Source: Niastella sp. (GTDB taxonomy: Bacteria > Bacteroidota > Bacteroidia > Chitinophagales > Chitinophagaceae). Taken from it: DNA of 64,000 bases. Location of the stretch: the NCBI GenBank assembly GCA_017744515.1, contig JAGIBF010000028.1, positions 1 to 64,000 on the forward strand, written 5' to 3'. The position numbers and the translations under genes were made by a program. This document shows, piece by piece, positions 17,713 through 26,001 of this stretch (position 1 is its first letter; every line of letters starts with the position of its first letter). The notes beneath the pieces are model-generated. The model made no database searches. It was not told the origin of the DNA and worked only from the letters and a program-made list of their open reading frames with translations.

Positions 17713-20163
17713 CTATTTCTTTATCATTTTGAACACCGACACTTCGCCGGTTTGCCGGTTATTGATCTTTACGAGGTACAGCTGAGCCGGCCACTGGCTT
17801 ACATCCACCTGCCTGCTGCTGATACCCTTATCGGCACTCACCTCCTGGCGCCAGGTAAGCCTGCCCGCTATGTCGGTGACCGTTACTAATAATTTTGATT
17901 TCATATGCAGGTTGAACCGCATATGCAGTGTTTGCACTACAGGATTCGGACAAACATTGATACCGTACTTAGTGATCACCTCTGCAGGTATAACCGGTTT
18001 ATGTTCCAGCAACTGCAATGACGATTTCACTACCTCGATATTATCGATATAAAAACCATCTGCGGTGTTGGCGCCATCGGAGGTAAACCGGAAGCGCAGG
18101 TTCACGGTAGCATTGCCGAGGTAATTCCGGAGGTCGATCACTTCTCTTGTCCACGCCTCCCGCATACCGGTCAAAGCGGGCTGACTACCTAAAGTCCCTA
18201 CCTCTTCCGACACCGTATTGTTGCCACACACAGGTTGATAACTTCCGCCGGTTGATATCTGCACCTGCAGCTTATCATAGGAGTTTTCGGCACGGTGCCT
18301 TACCCAGAATGACAGGTAAGCCGCTGTAGCGTTGAAGAGGTCGAAGCTGCCATTGTAAGTGGCAGTAGAGGCAACATTAGATCCATAATTGCCGGCAGGT
18401 GATTCGCTCAATGCCCTGCTTCCCTGGTAAGCCGACGTGGTGCTGGTGCCCCAGGAGCCACTTAATGTCCAGTTGGCGCTGGAGGTCCACTCCATGTTGT
18501 CACTAAAGAGTGGTTGTGGCTGATACAATTTGGTGATCGTATCGTACAGGTTAATGCCACCGGAGCTGATCTGGTACACAAATCTTATGCGCGCACCGGC
18601 TGATAATCCTGATGGTAATGTATAGGCTATGTTCCGCTGCACGGAATCGAAATAGTTGGCGAAGCTGTTGATGGTAACGGCGCTGCCTACCGACTGAATA
18701 TTTTCGATGGGCGTGATAGACACCGTTACCGGTGCATTGGTAATTCCTATGCGGCGCAGGCTGAAAGCGAAATTACCCGTAGTGGTGTTGGTTGCCACTG
18801 TGTTCATATCCTGCAGCTCGAAATAAGATCCCGCCATGTAAGCCATCTGCAGATTGGCAAACAACATGCTTTTAGCAATCGGGATGATGTATTGTGGCAA
18901 TGGCCAGAAGCCATAATCGCCCGGGCCTATCTCAACGGTATATCCGTATGTTTTTTGCTTGGTACCCTGACCTATATCGCCGGTGATATGCCAGTCGCGC
19001 GAATTGCCTACTGCATAGTAACCTACTGTGGCCATGCCATCGCCGGCGAAGTAACCGTTGTAGCGGGCCATCAATGCAGAGGCATAGCTGTAGAAAGAAA
19101 CATCCGCCGCAGAGAAGCTATGGTTGGCAGGCCTTCCATAGGGGGTTACATAATAATTGCCATAGGCATGGTGATCGATGGCAATGGCAAAATGCCGTGT
19201 CTCCGCAAAAGCGCGAATGGCCTGGGTTTCCTCTTCAGAAAACTCTCCAGGCCCTACATAAGCATCGTTGCCGGGACTATGCGAAGTGCTGATACCGGAA
19301 CCGGTAACTCCCCAATCAACATTGTAATTACGATTAAGGTCCACCCCAAACTGGCCACCACCGTTCACTCTCCGGTTCTTTCGCCACATACCGCCGCCAC
19401 CAGGCTGGCTGGTTTCATTGTACCGGTAGCCATCCGGGTTTACGCAGGGCATAAAGAACAGCTCCCGGCTATCTACCAGTTCTTTAATGCGGTTGTCGGT
19501 AGCATAATTTTCTACGAGGTATTGCATGAAGAAAAAGAGGTTCATCATGCTCATTCCTTCGCGTGCATGGTGAAGGCCGGTATAAAAAGCTTCGGGCTCT
19601 GCTTCGTCGAGCGATACATTGTCTGATATCTTTACCACGATCAGTGGTCTTCCTTCAAGCGTGGTAGTGGGCAAAACAATTTTCTGTACCAGTCCGGGAT
19701 AATGGTTCACCAGGGAGTCGATGCGCTGCTGCATTTCCTGGAAAGTATAATAGGCTCTGTAGGAGCCTGGGATAAAACCTGCCGGCACAGCGATATTGGT
19801 ATAATGAGAACCGCAAGGGTTTTCAAAGTTCAGCTTCCCATTCAGCATAATGGCATCAGCCTGCTGGTAGAAGTTCTCCTTACGGGCATATTGGTTGAAA
19901 TGTGCTACCTCATCTTCTATAATAACGGAATACCGGGCGCCTGTTTTTTTCAGGTTGGCCAATGAGGTATTATCAATCGTAGTAGTGAAAGTATTGTCTT
20001 CTTTATTCAGCTCTCCATGATCAAAATCTACGCCCTGCTCCTGCAGCCAGGCCAGTCCTTCTCCGGGGATAGAGAGGCGTACACGGCTGAATGTTTGCTG
20101 GGCACTTATCGTGGTAGATAAGGTGATTAAGGGTAAAGCAATTAAATAATGGATCGGTTTCAT
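17713..20163 (-). CDS. M14 zinc carboxypeptidase, secreted, with T9SS sorting domain
   Basis: 816 residues from the ATG at 20163 (MKPIHYLIALP), chosen because the signal peptide follows at once; an ATG at 20193 is an alternative. The carboxypeptidase A-like domain spans about 135-470: zinc motif HAREG with His199 and Glu202, NPDGYRYN, DLNRNYNVDWG, the third ligand in AIDHHAYG (about 331) and the catalytic glutamate in YTVEIG. A jelly-roll-like module follows (NMEWTSSANWTLSGSWG ... FYIDNIEVV), then a T9SS C-terminal domain. All key catalytic residues appear present, so it is probably an active surface exopeptidase. Confidence 0.88.
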   Translation of the reverse strand: MKPIHYLIALPLITLSTTISAQQTFSRVRLSIPGEGLAWLQEQGVDFDHGELNKEDNTFTTTIDNTSLANLKKTGARYSVIIEDEVAHFNQYARKENFYQQADAIMLNGKLNFENPCGSHYTNIAVPAGFIPGSYRAYYTFQEMQQRIDSLVNHYPGLVQKIVLPTTTLEGRPLIVVKISDNVSLDEAEPEAFYTGLHHAREGMSMMNLFFFMQYLVENYATDNRIKELVDSRELFFMPCVNPDGYRYNETSQPGGGGMWRKNRRVNGGGQFGVDLNRNYNVDWGVTGSGISTSHSPGNDAYVGPGEFSEEETQAIRAFAETRHFAIAIDHHAYGNYYVTPYGRPANHSFSAADVSFYSYASALMARYNGYFAGDGMATVGYYAVGNSRDWHITGDIGQGTKQKTYGYTVEIGPGDYGFWPLPQYIIPIAKSMLFANLQMAYMAGSYFELQDMNTVATNTTTGNFAFSLRRIGITNAPVTVSITPIENIQSVGSAVTINSFANYFDSVQRNIAYTLPSGLSAGARIRFVYQISSGGINLYDTITKLYQPQPLFSDNMEWTSSANWTLSGSWGTSTTSAYQGSRALSESPAGNYGSNVASTATYNGSFDLFNATAAYLSFWVRHRAENSYDKLQVQISTGGSYQPVCGNNTVSEEVGTLGSQPALTGMREAWTREVIDLRNYLGNATVNLRFRFTSDGANTADGFYIDNIEVVKSSLQLLEHKPVIPAEVITKYGINVCPNPVVQTLHMRFNLHMKSKLLVTVTDIAGRLTWRQEVSADKGISSRQVDVSQWPAQLYLVKINNRQTGEVSVFKMIKK

Positions 20164-20256
20164 AGGCTTAATCATTGGGGTTAAGCGTTTCATACAGGGT
20201 TGGGACAAAAGAAATATCTGGCGCACAGATACTGCCGCTTCAGCATGCAAGTGCAC

Positions 20257-20860
20257 GATAGTGCATGCCGCATAGGTTTATGCCTGGTATTTAGCTTATC
20301 AGCTTCGCCGATAGAATGGCGGGTTGCAGAAGATTGCGGAATGACGGTGGCGCCACTGACGGTTATGGGCGCACTTGTTGGATACAGCGTAAACGTGTTT
20401 CATAGTACAGATTTTTTGTACCGGATTGATTGATAATAATGGTTAGCCTCGCGGCTGTTCAGGGGTTAGTAACAAAGGCTGCCTCAGCCTTTTGGGTTGG
20501 TTGGGTTAGGGTATAAATGCGCCTCGTGGGTTAGGTCGAGGTCTTTTTCTACGGAAGAAGGGTTAGTACAAGAGTAGATCAAATTTTTTGTTTATGCAAG
20601 GTAAAAACCCCATACGGAAAATACCCAGCCACCCCAGCCAACCGGGGCCTTATGCTTCGCCCAAAGTGGCTTTATGCATGCTTCAACCATGCATCATCCT
20701 TGCAGGTTAAAGCGCACTTGAAGTATGGTCGAAGCATGGCTGGGGGCAGCCTAAAACCACTCCAACCTTTCTTATTAGGTTCATTTTTATCTAATTAGGG
20801 GTACCCAGCATGGTAAAAAAGGCACCTTGAGGGTGCTGCGTAGACAACTTTAAAATATTA
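20257..20860. other. 600-bp gene-free region with hairpins and GGGTTAG repeats
   Basis: No convincing ORF. It holds four copies of GGGTTAG (20463, 20503, 20528, 20560), a hairpin AAGGCTG-CCT-CAGCCTT near 20476-20492, a second hairpin CCTCG...CGAGG followed by TCTTTTT near 20523-20549, and an inverted repeat ATGCTTCAACCAT/ATGGTCGAAGCAT (20678-20690 with 20725-20737, one mismatch). It could contain a small RNA ending at the second hairpin; that is inference only. Confidence 0.4.
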
Positions 20861-20892
20861 TTTGGTTTATTTTATAAACTACTTTAGTTTTG
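20861..20892 (+). promoter_or_regulatory. Promoter of the TonB-dependent receptor gene
   Basis: TTTG at 20861-20864, 20 bp, TAGTTTTG at 20885-20892, only about 19 bp before the ATG, so the leader would be about 12 bases. Confidence 0.72.
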
Positions 20893-20911
20893 ATCTATCA
20901 AACAACCAGCC

Positions 20912-23182
20912 ATGCTAAAATTGATACCTATAATCCTGTTATTGCTCACCTGGTTCATGGGATCGGCCCAGACCACTGTTTCGGGTAAAGTGCGGGATAC
21001 CAAAGGCCGCCTTGTGAACGGCGCCAGTATAGCCATTAAAGACTCCTACGATGGAGGGACCTCCGATTCAACCGGTAATTACCGGTTCAAGACCACTGAA
21101 AAAGGGGAACAGACCTTGCTGGTCACCTCCATCGGTTTTAAGCTTTATGAACAAAAGATCAACCTCGCCGGCAGTGCGCTCACCTTGGATATAGTACTAA
21201 AAGAAGAACCTAATGAATTGACAGCAGTGGTGATCACTGCCGGCTCTTTCGAGGCCAGCGATACCAAACGCACGACGGTACTCAACCCCATCGACATTGT
21301 TACCACCGCCAGTGCCAATGCCGACATCACGAGCGCCATCAAGACATTACCCGGCGCCCAGCAGGTGGGTGAAAGTGAAGGATTGTTTGTGCGTGGCGGT
21401 ACGGCACAGGAAACCAAAGTGTTTATCGATGGTACGCTCGTCAACAACTTTTTCTTTAGCAGCGTACCCGATATCGCGCAGCGTGGCCGCTTCTCTCCTT
21501 TCATCTTTAAAGGCACGGTGTTCAGCTCCGGCGGTTACTCTGCTTTGTATGGGCAGGCATTGTCCTCGGCCCTGATCCTTGAGTCGATCGATCTTCCTGA
21601 CCAAACCTCTGCCAGTGTGGGCGTCTCTACTGTTGGCCTCAACGCAGGTTACCAGGAGCTTTCGAAAAATAAGAAATCCAGCTGGGGATTCAATTATAGC
21701 TATACCAACCTGTTTGCTTATTTCGCGCTTATCAAGCAACGGGTAGATAATTTCAGGAACCCTGAATTTCACAATAGCGACTTCAACTTCCGTATCAAAA
21801 CTTCCAAAACAGGTATGCTCAAGTTCTATGGTTACTTCAACTACAGTCAGTTGGGTGTACGCAGAACAGACATCGATTCTGCAGGCCTGAAGAATGCATT
21901 CGGATTGAAGAACCTGAACGTATATGCCAACCTTTCCTGGAAAGAAAAGATCGGTAAGAAATGGCACCTGTACCTGGGTACTTCGTATAGTGATAATACC
22001 GACAAGATCAACAATCAATTACAAAACCTGAACAACGAACCTCAACAAATAACTGTTGATCCTTATGGTGGCAAAGAATTCCAGGTGAAGTCTTATGGTA
22101 GCCTGGCAACCATCAAGACTGTATTGGAAAGAAGGTTGTATGGCCTTAGCGCTATCCGTTTGGGTGGCGAGTATATGTACTTCAAAGATCGCACCGACTT
22201 CTCCAACCAGTTTGTGCCCAAGTCAATTGCCAATGCAGATGATCATTTCAAAGCCGCTTTTGCCGAGACAGATCTGTATATCACCAACGATCTCGCTGCC
22301 AAGATCGGTGGCCGGGTAGAGCATTCGTCTCAGCTGGACAAAGCCAATGTTGCTCCCCGTGTATCGCTGGCTTATAAAGTAGGGGCTAAAGCACAGGCTT
22401 CGCTGGCTTATGGCATCTTCTATCAAAAACCTGAGAAGGACTATTATCTGAGGGGCTATTCTTTCAATGACCTGGCTTATACCAAAGCAACGCATTACAT
22501 TGCCAACTATCAAAAGGTGAGCAAGGATTACACCCTGCGCGTAGAAGCGTTTTATAAAAAGTACGATGAGCTTACTAAAACTTTCACCAGCAAAGGTAGC
22601 AATGTGATCGACAGCGTAGGCGGCGGTGGCTATGGTGACGCAAAGGGTATCGAGTTCTTCTGGAGAGACCGTAAATCATTAAAGAATGTGGACTACTGGA
22701 TCTCTTATTCTTACCTCGACACCAAAAGGGATTACCTCAATTACCCTCATGCCATTCAGCCCAACTTTGCTGCCAAACATACAGCCAGCCTTGTAGTGAA
22801 GAAATTTGTGACCAAACTTAAAACGCAGTTCAACGGCTCTTACACTTTTGCTTCCGGCAGGCCTTATTACAATATTCGTTATGACAATGGCAGCGCTAAG
22901 TTCGTCATCGCCGATCAGGGTAAGACCATTCCTTATCACAGCATGAGCTTTAGTGTGAATTACCTGCCAACGATCGGGAATACAAAGACCAAGAATTTTA
23001 CTGTGTGGGTGTTCTCTGTCAACAATGTGATCGGTAATAACCAGGTTTTCGGTTACAATTATTCAGCCAATGGCGCCCGTAAAGAGGCGATCGTTCCTAC
23101 CGCTAAACGCTTCTTCTTCCTTGGCTGCTTCCTAAGCTTTGGTGTAGACAGGAGTGAGGATGTTATCAACAGTAACTTATAA
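20912..23182 (+). CDS. TonB-dependent receptor with carboxypeptidase-like regulatory domain
   Basis: 756 residues. Signal peptide 1-19; a CarboxypepD_reg-like domain (about 22-105: VSGKVRDTKGRLVNGASIAI ... TSIGFKLYEQKI); a plug domain (about 130-230: IKTLPGAQQVGESEGLFVRGG, TKVFIDGTLV); then a 22-strand-type outer-membrane barrel to the C-terminus. There is no SusD-like partner next to it, so this is not a PUL-type SusCD pair. The substrate cannot be told from sequence. The following two small genes are close and on the same strand and may form an operon with it. Confidence 0.9.
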   Translation: MLKLIPIILLLLTWFMGSAQTTVSGKVRDTKGRLVNGASIAIKDSYDGGTSDSTGNYRFKTTEKGEQTLLVTSIGFKLYEQKINLAGSALTLDIVLKEEPNELTAVVITAGSFEASDTKRTTVLNPIDIVTTASANADITSAIKTLPGAQQVGESEGLFVRGGTAQETKVFIDGTLVNNFFFSSVPDIAQRGRFSPFIFKGTVFSSGGYSALYGQALSSALILESIDLPDQTSASVGVSTVGLNAGYQELSKNKKSSWGFNYSYTNLFAYFALIKQRVDNFRNPEFHNSDFNFRIKTSKTGMLKFYGYFNYSQLGVRRTDIDSAGLKNAFGLKNLNVYANLSWKEKIGKKWHLYLGTSYSDNTDKINNQLQNLNNEPQQITVDPYGGKEFQVKSYGSLATIKTVLERRLYGLSAIRLGGEYMYFKDRTDFSNQFVPKSIANADDHFKAAFAETDLYITNDLAAKIGGRVEHSSQLDKANVAPRVSLAYKVGAKAQASLAYGIFYQKPEKDYYLRGYSFNDLAYTKATHYIANYQKVSKDYTLRVEAFYKKYDELTKTFTSKGSNVIDSVGGGGYGDAKGIEFFWRDRKSLKNVDYWISYSYLDTKRDYLNYPHAIQPNFAAKHTASLVVKKFVTKLKTQFNGSYTFASGRPYYNIRYDNGSAKFVIADQGKTIPYHSMSFSVNYLPTIGNTKTKNFTVWVFSVNNVIGNNQVFGYNYSANGARKEAIVPTAKRFFFLGCFLSFGVDRSEDVINSNL

Positions 23183-23228
23183 TTCGATATACTTTAACCA
23201 ATACCAAAACAATAAAAAATATCAGTTT

Positions 23229-23522
23229 ATGCAAAACGACACAACGCAAAATGAAAAAGATCCCCACCTGTGGGAAATTGCTAAAAGACGCGCCAGCTTT
23301 AAATATCACCTGTTGAGTTATGTACTGTTCAATGCCTTTTTCTGGGTAATATGGGTAGTCAATGGTAAAGAGGATTATTCTCACAATGGTCTTCCCTGGC
23401 CCGTATGGCCTATGCTTGGATGGGGCATCGGCTTAGCATTTCATTTCCTGGGTGCTTTTGTATTCTCCGAACGCAACGATGCCGAGAAAGAATACGAGAA
23501 ACTGATGCGTAACAAGAAATAA
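23229..23522 (+). CDS. 2TM domain protein
   Basis: 97 residues starting at MQNDTTQ (23229). The sequence LWEIAKRRASFKYHLLSYVLFNAFFW fits the 2TM domain: an amphipathic helix followed by two transmembrane segments (about 28-46 and 63-84) and a charged C-terminus (NDAEKEYEKLM). Members are often fused to or beside LytTR regulators; none is visible here. It lies 46 bp after the TonB receptor and 35 bp before the next gene, so it is probably co-transcribed. Confidence 0.8.
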   Translation: MQNDTTQNEKDPHLWEIAKRRASFKYHLLSYVLFNAFFWVIWVVNGKEDYSHNGLPWPVWPMLGWGIGLAFHFLGAFVFSERNDAEKEYEKLMRNKK

Positions 23523-23557
23523 TCAATCATTCATTCAATTATTATAAAAACAGCAAT

Positions 23558-24217
23558 ATGAAAAAGATACTTACATCGATCGCCTGCCTTTTGATAGTGG
23601 CCGCAGCTTCGGCTCAAAGTGAAAAATATACCAAGGCCATGCAAGCGGCCATCGCCAATCTCGATTCATTGCACACTGCCGAGGCGTGGACTGATGCCGC
23701 CAATACTTTCCAGCGTATTGCAGATGCCGAGAAAACGCAATGGTTGCCTTACTACTATGCTGCACTCGGTAATGTAATGAGTGGTCTTATGTCATCGGGT
23801 GTTTCAGGGGCGGCTCCCACCCCCGACAAGATCGATCCATTGGCTGACAAAGCTCAGGAACTGATCAGCAAAGCAGCCGCGCTGACCAAAGAAAATTCAG
23901 AGATATACTGTGTGAAAAAGATGATCGCTACCACGCGCATGATGGCCGACCCCATGAACCGCTATATGACTTACGGACCACAGGCGGCTGAAGCTTTGCA
24001 AAAAGCCAAAGCACTGAATCCTGAAAATCCCCGGGTGTACCTGTTGGAAGGACAAGATAAATTCTACACGCCCGAGCAGTTTGGCGGCAGCAAGACAGAA
24101 GCGAAAGCTTTATTCGAGCAATCCCTGAAAAAGTACGATAGTTACAAACCAGAAACAGATATTCACCCACAGTGGGGCAAGTCGCAAGTACTGTATTTCC
24201 TGGGACAGCTAAAATAG
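23558..24217 (+). CDS. Secreted helical-repeat protein of unknown function
   Basis: 219 residues with a signal peptide (1-19, ASAQ). The rest is almost wholly helical with TPR-like spacing: NLDSLHTAEAWTDAANTFQRIA, YYYAALGNVMSG, AEALQKAKALNPENPRVYLLEGQ. The last part is a recognisable TPR unit. It is probably a periplasmic partner or scaffold for the TonB receptor two genes upstream, judged only from position. Confidence 0.75.
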   Translation: MKKILTSIACLLIVAAASAQSEKYTKAMQAAIANLDSLHTAEAWTDAANTFQRIADAEKTQWLPYYYAALGNVMSGLMSSGVSGAAPTPDKIDPLADKAQELISKAAALTKENSEIYCVKKMIATTRMMADPMNRYMTYGPQAAEALQKAKALNPENPRVYLLEGQDKFYTPEQFGGSKTEAKALFEQSLKKYDSYKPETDIHPQWGKSQVLYFLGQLK

Positions 24218-24286
24218 TGTATATCATGTGCATTGTCCACGGCCTGCCTGCAGCAGATTTGCCGTGGACAACTTTATATTTGACCC

Positions 24287-24300
24287 ACGGTAGCAACCGT
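24287..24300. promoter_or_regulatory. Inverted repeat before the tandem membrane gene operon
   Basis: ACGGT-AGCA-ACCGT lies between a -7-like TATATTTG (24275-24282) and the ATG at 24312. It is a possible operator for the winged-helix protein encoded at the end of this operon. Arms are only 5 bp. Confidence 0.4.
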
Positions 24301-24311
24301 AATTATTTACT

Positions 24312-24911
24312 ATGGAAAAGGAACCCGGATTTACACAGGCTGAGGGTCTTGAACTGATCCAATCCATGATCAACAAGGCAAAGAACCGTTTCAGTGAGAA
24401 CGGGCATTTGTATTTGCTTTGGGGCTGGACGGTATTGATCTGTGCTTTTGCTCAATTTGTATTGCAACATTTCTTCCAGTTTCCGAAGCATTACCTGGTG
24501 TGGCTGGCTACCTGGATCGTGGTCATTTACCAGACCATCTACCTGCGGCGTAGAAATAATAAATCCAAAGTGCAAACCTATACGGATGACATTCTTGGGT
24601 ATGTGTGGCTTTGTTTTGTAATACTGATGCTTCTCTTCGGCTTCCTGTTTGGCCAGGTGATGGGAAAGGATTACTACAAATTTATCAGCCCCGGTTTCCT
24701 GGCGCTGTATGGTATGCCCACCTTCCTCTCGGGCGTCATTCTCCGGTTCAAGCCTTTGTGGATCGGCGGCGTTTGCTGCTGGATACTCTCGGTCATTGCA
24801 CCTCAGGTGAAGAATGAATATCAGTTATTGCTGTTGCCGCTGGCTGTAATCCTCGCCTGGATCATTCCGGGTTATTTATTGAAAGCGAGGTACAAAAAAG
24901 AAAATGCATAA
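24312..24911 (+). CDS. Membrane protein, paralogue of the next gene
   Basis: 199 residues. Cytoplasmic N-terminus with GLELIQSMINKAKNRFSENG, then about five or six transmembrane helices, ending IIPGYLLKARYKKEN. The next gene has the same pattern at the same places (LLLIQRMIQTAKDEHREKG; LIPGYMLRADYKKK), and both have the motif RFKPLWIGG/RFRPLIIGA before the last helices, so the two are tandem duplicates. I know no named function; the family is found in Bacteroidota next to small winged-helix regulators. The spacing to the next gene is 3 bp. Confidence 0.82.
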   Translation: MEKEPGFTQAEGLELIQSMINKAKNRFSENGHLYLLWGWTVLICAFAQFVLQHFFQFPKHYLVWLATWIVVIYQTIYLRRRNNKSKVQTYTDDILGYVWLCFVILMLLFGFLFGQVMGKDYYKFISPGFLALYGMPTFLSGVILRFKPLWIGGVCCWILSVIAPQVKNEYQLLLLPLAVILAWIIPGYLLKARYKKENA

Positions 24912-24914
24912 GTT

Positions 24915-25526
24915 ATGGAAGAAAAGAAACTATCTGGCGAAGAGAGCCTGTTGCTGATACAACGTATGATACAAACGGCCAAAGACGAGCACCGTGAAAA
25001 AGGAGATGGCTGGCTTATCTGGGGCTGGTTGTTGTTTGGCGCCTCCGTTGGCTCTGTGGTCATGAGCTATATGCAGTTGCGCAGGTATATCGGTTATTTA
25101 TGGCTGGGCATGCTGGCGGTAGGCCTTATTGTGTATGCGTGGGGGCACCTGCGCAAACAGCGGCAGGAAAAGGTACATAGTTATGTACATGAGTTGCTGA
25201 ATAAGATCGAGCGTGGCTTTTTCATCAGCCTCTTTGCTATTGTGGCTTCCAGCTATATCACCCAAAGTGTCTTTTCTTTCGGGTACTTCTATATTTTGTA
25301 TGCTTTCTGGATGTTCATTCATGGCAGCGCTATTCGTTTTCGCCCACTCATTATTGGTGCATGGGTAAACTGGATCGGCGCCCTTGCTATTTTTTGGGTC
25401 GATAGTTTCCGATACGATATGATGATCTCTGCGGTGGCGGTACTGGTAGGTTACCTCATCCCGGGATATATGTTGAGAGCGGATTATAAGAAAAAGATGC
25501 AGTCATCAGATCGAATTATTGCCTAA
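24915..25526 (+). CDS. Membrane protein, paralogue of the preceding gene
   Basis: 203 residues, five to six transmembrane helices, aligned end to end with the preceding protein (WLIWGWLLFG vs YLLWGWTVLI near residue 35). Its stop codon overlaps the start of the winged-helix gene by one base (TAATG), so translation is likely coupled. The two probably form a hetero-oligomer in the inner membrane; that is inference. Confidence 0.82.
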   Translation: MEEKKLSGEESLLLIQRMIQTAKDEHREKGDGWLIWGWLLFGASVGSVVMSYMQLRRYIGYLWLGMLAVGLIVYAWGHLRKQRQEKVHSYVHELLNKIERGFFISLFAIVASSYITQSVFSFGYFYILYAFWMFIHGSAIRFRPLIIGAWVNWIGALAIFWVDSFRYDMMISAVAVLVGYLIPGYMLRADYKKKMQSSDRIIA

Positions 25527-25822
25527 TGGAATTCAAAGAATTAGATCCTATACTTCACTCACAGCTACGGCTGGCGGTTGTTTCACTCCTCATCAGCGTG
25601 AAGGAAGCAGAGTTTACCTTCATCAAGGAGAAGACGAATGCTACCGCCGGCAACCTGAGTGTACAGATCAATAAGCTGAAAGAGGCGGGCTATATAGAAG
25701 TGGTCAAACAATTCAAAGACAACTATCCGCAAACTACCTGCAAGATCACTCCACTCGGCGTAAAGGCCTTTGAAGAATACGTTCAGAATTTACAGTCTTA
25801 TCTCGGTACAGGAAATAAATAA
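25526..25822 (+). CDS. Small winged-helix transcriptional regulator (HTH_34/MarR-like)
   Basis: 98 residues, single winged-helix domain: LDPILHSQLRLAVVSLL, FTFIKEKTNATAGNLSVQINKLKEAGYIEVVK (helix-turn-helix), then a wing TTCKITPLGVKAFEEY. The same domain type is encoded at 58.8 kb beside another membrane protein and the exosortase N genes. It is coupled to the two upstream membrane genes. The likely job is local repression of this operon. Confidence 0.88.
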   Translation: MEFKELDPILHSQLRLAVVSLLISVKEAEFTFIKEKTNATAGNLSVQINKLKEAGYIEVVKQFKDNYPQTTCKITPLGVKAFEEYVQNLQSYLGTGNK

Positions 25823-25825
25823 TCA

Positions 25826-25860
25826 AAGGGTGAGCCGCCCTTTGAGGGCGACCCACCCTT
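25826..25860. repeat. Palindromic intergenic repeat, GGGTGAGCCGCCC family, copy 1
   Basis: Arms AAGGGTGAGCCGCCC and GGGCGACCCACCCTT around TTTGA. It starts 3 bp after a stop codon and could act as a terminator. Further copies are at 44779 and 51998. Confidence 0.75.
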
Positions 25861-25865
25861 CACAA

Positions 25866-25929
25866 CCCTTCGACAGGCTCAGGGTGACAGTCATCTTCCC
25901 AGGGTGACAGTATTTTTTCAGGGTGACAT
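25866..25929. repeat. Dispersed repeat CCCTTCGACAGGCTCAGGGTGACA, with two partial copies
   Basis: One full unit at 25866-25889, then CAGGGTGACAG at 25900-25910 and AGGGTGACA at 25920-25928. Related units are at 36034, 46784, 52047 and 52934. Confidence 0.75.
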
Positions 25930-25933
25930 TTAT

Positions 25934-25970
25934 ACAAAAAAAGTCCCCCCAAACCTTTCGGCCGGGGGGA
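25934..25970 (-). terminator. Terminator after the T9SS gene at 26.0 kb
   Basis: Stem TCCCCCC/GGGGGGA (25944-25950 with 25964-25970). Read on the minus strand it is followed by CTTTTTTT. Confidence 0.85.
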
Positions 25971-26001
25971 TGCTTTCTTACCTCTGTTGAAACCTAACCA
26001 A

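Noticed and set aside
20641..20760. Possible insertion-sequence end (inverted ATGCTTCAACCAT/ATGGTCGAAGCAT)
   Set aside because: No transposase remnant, no target duplication; arms have a mismatch and the interval is too short.
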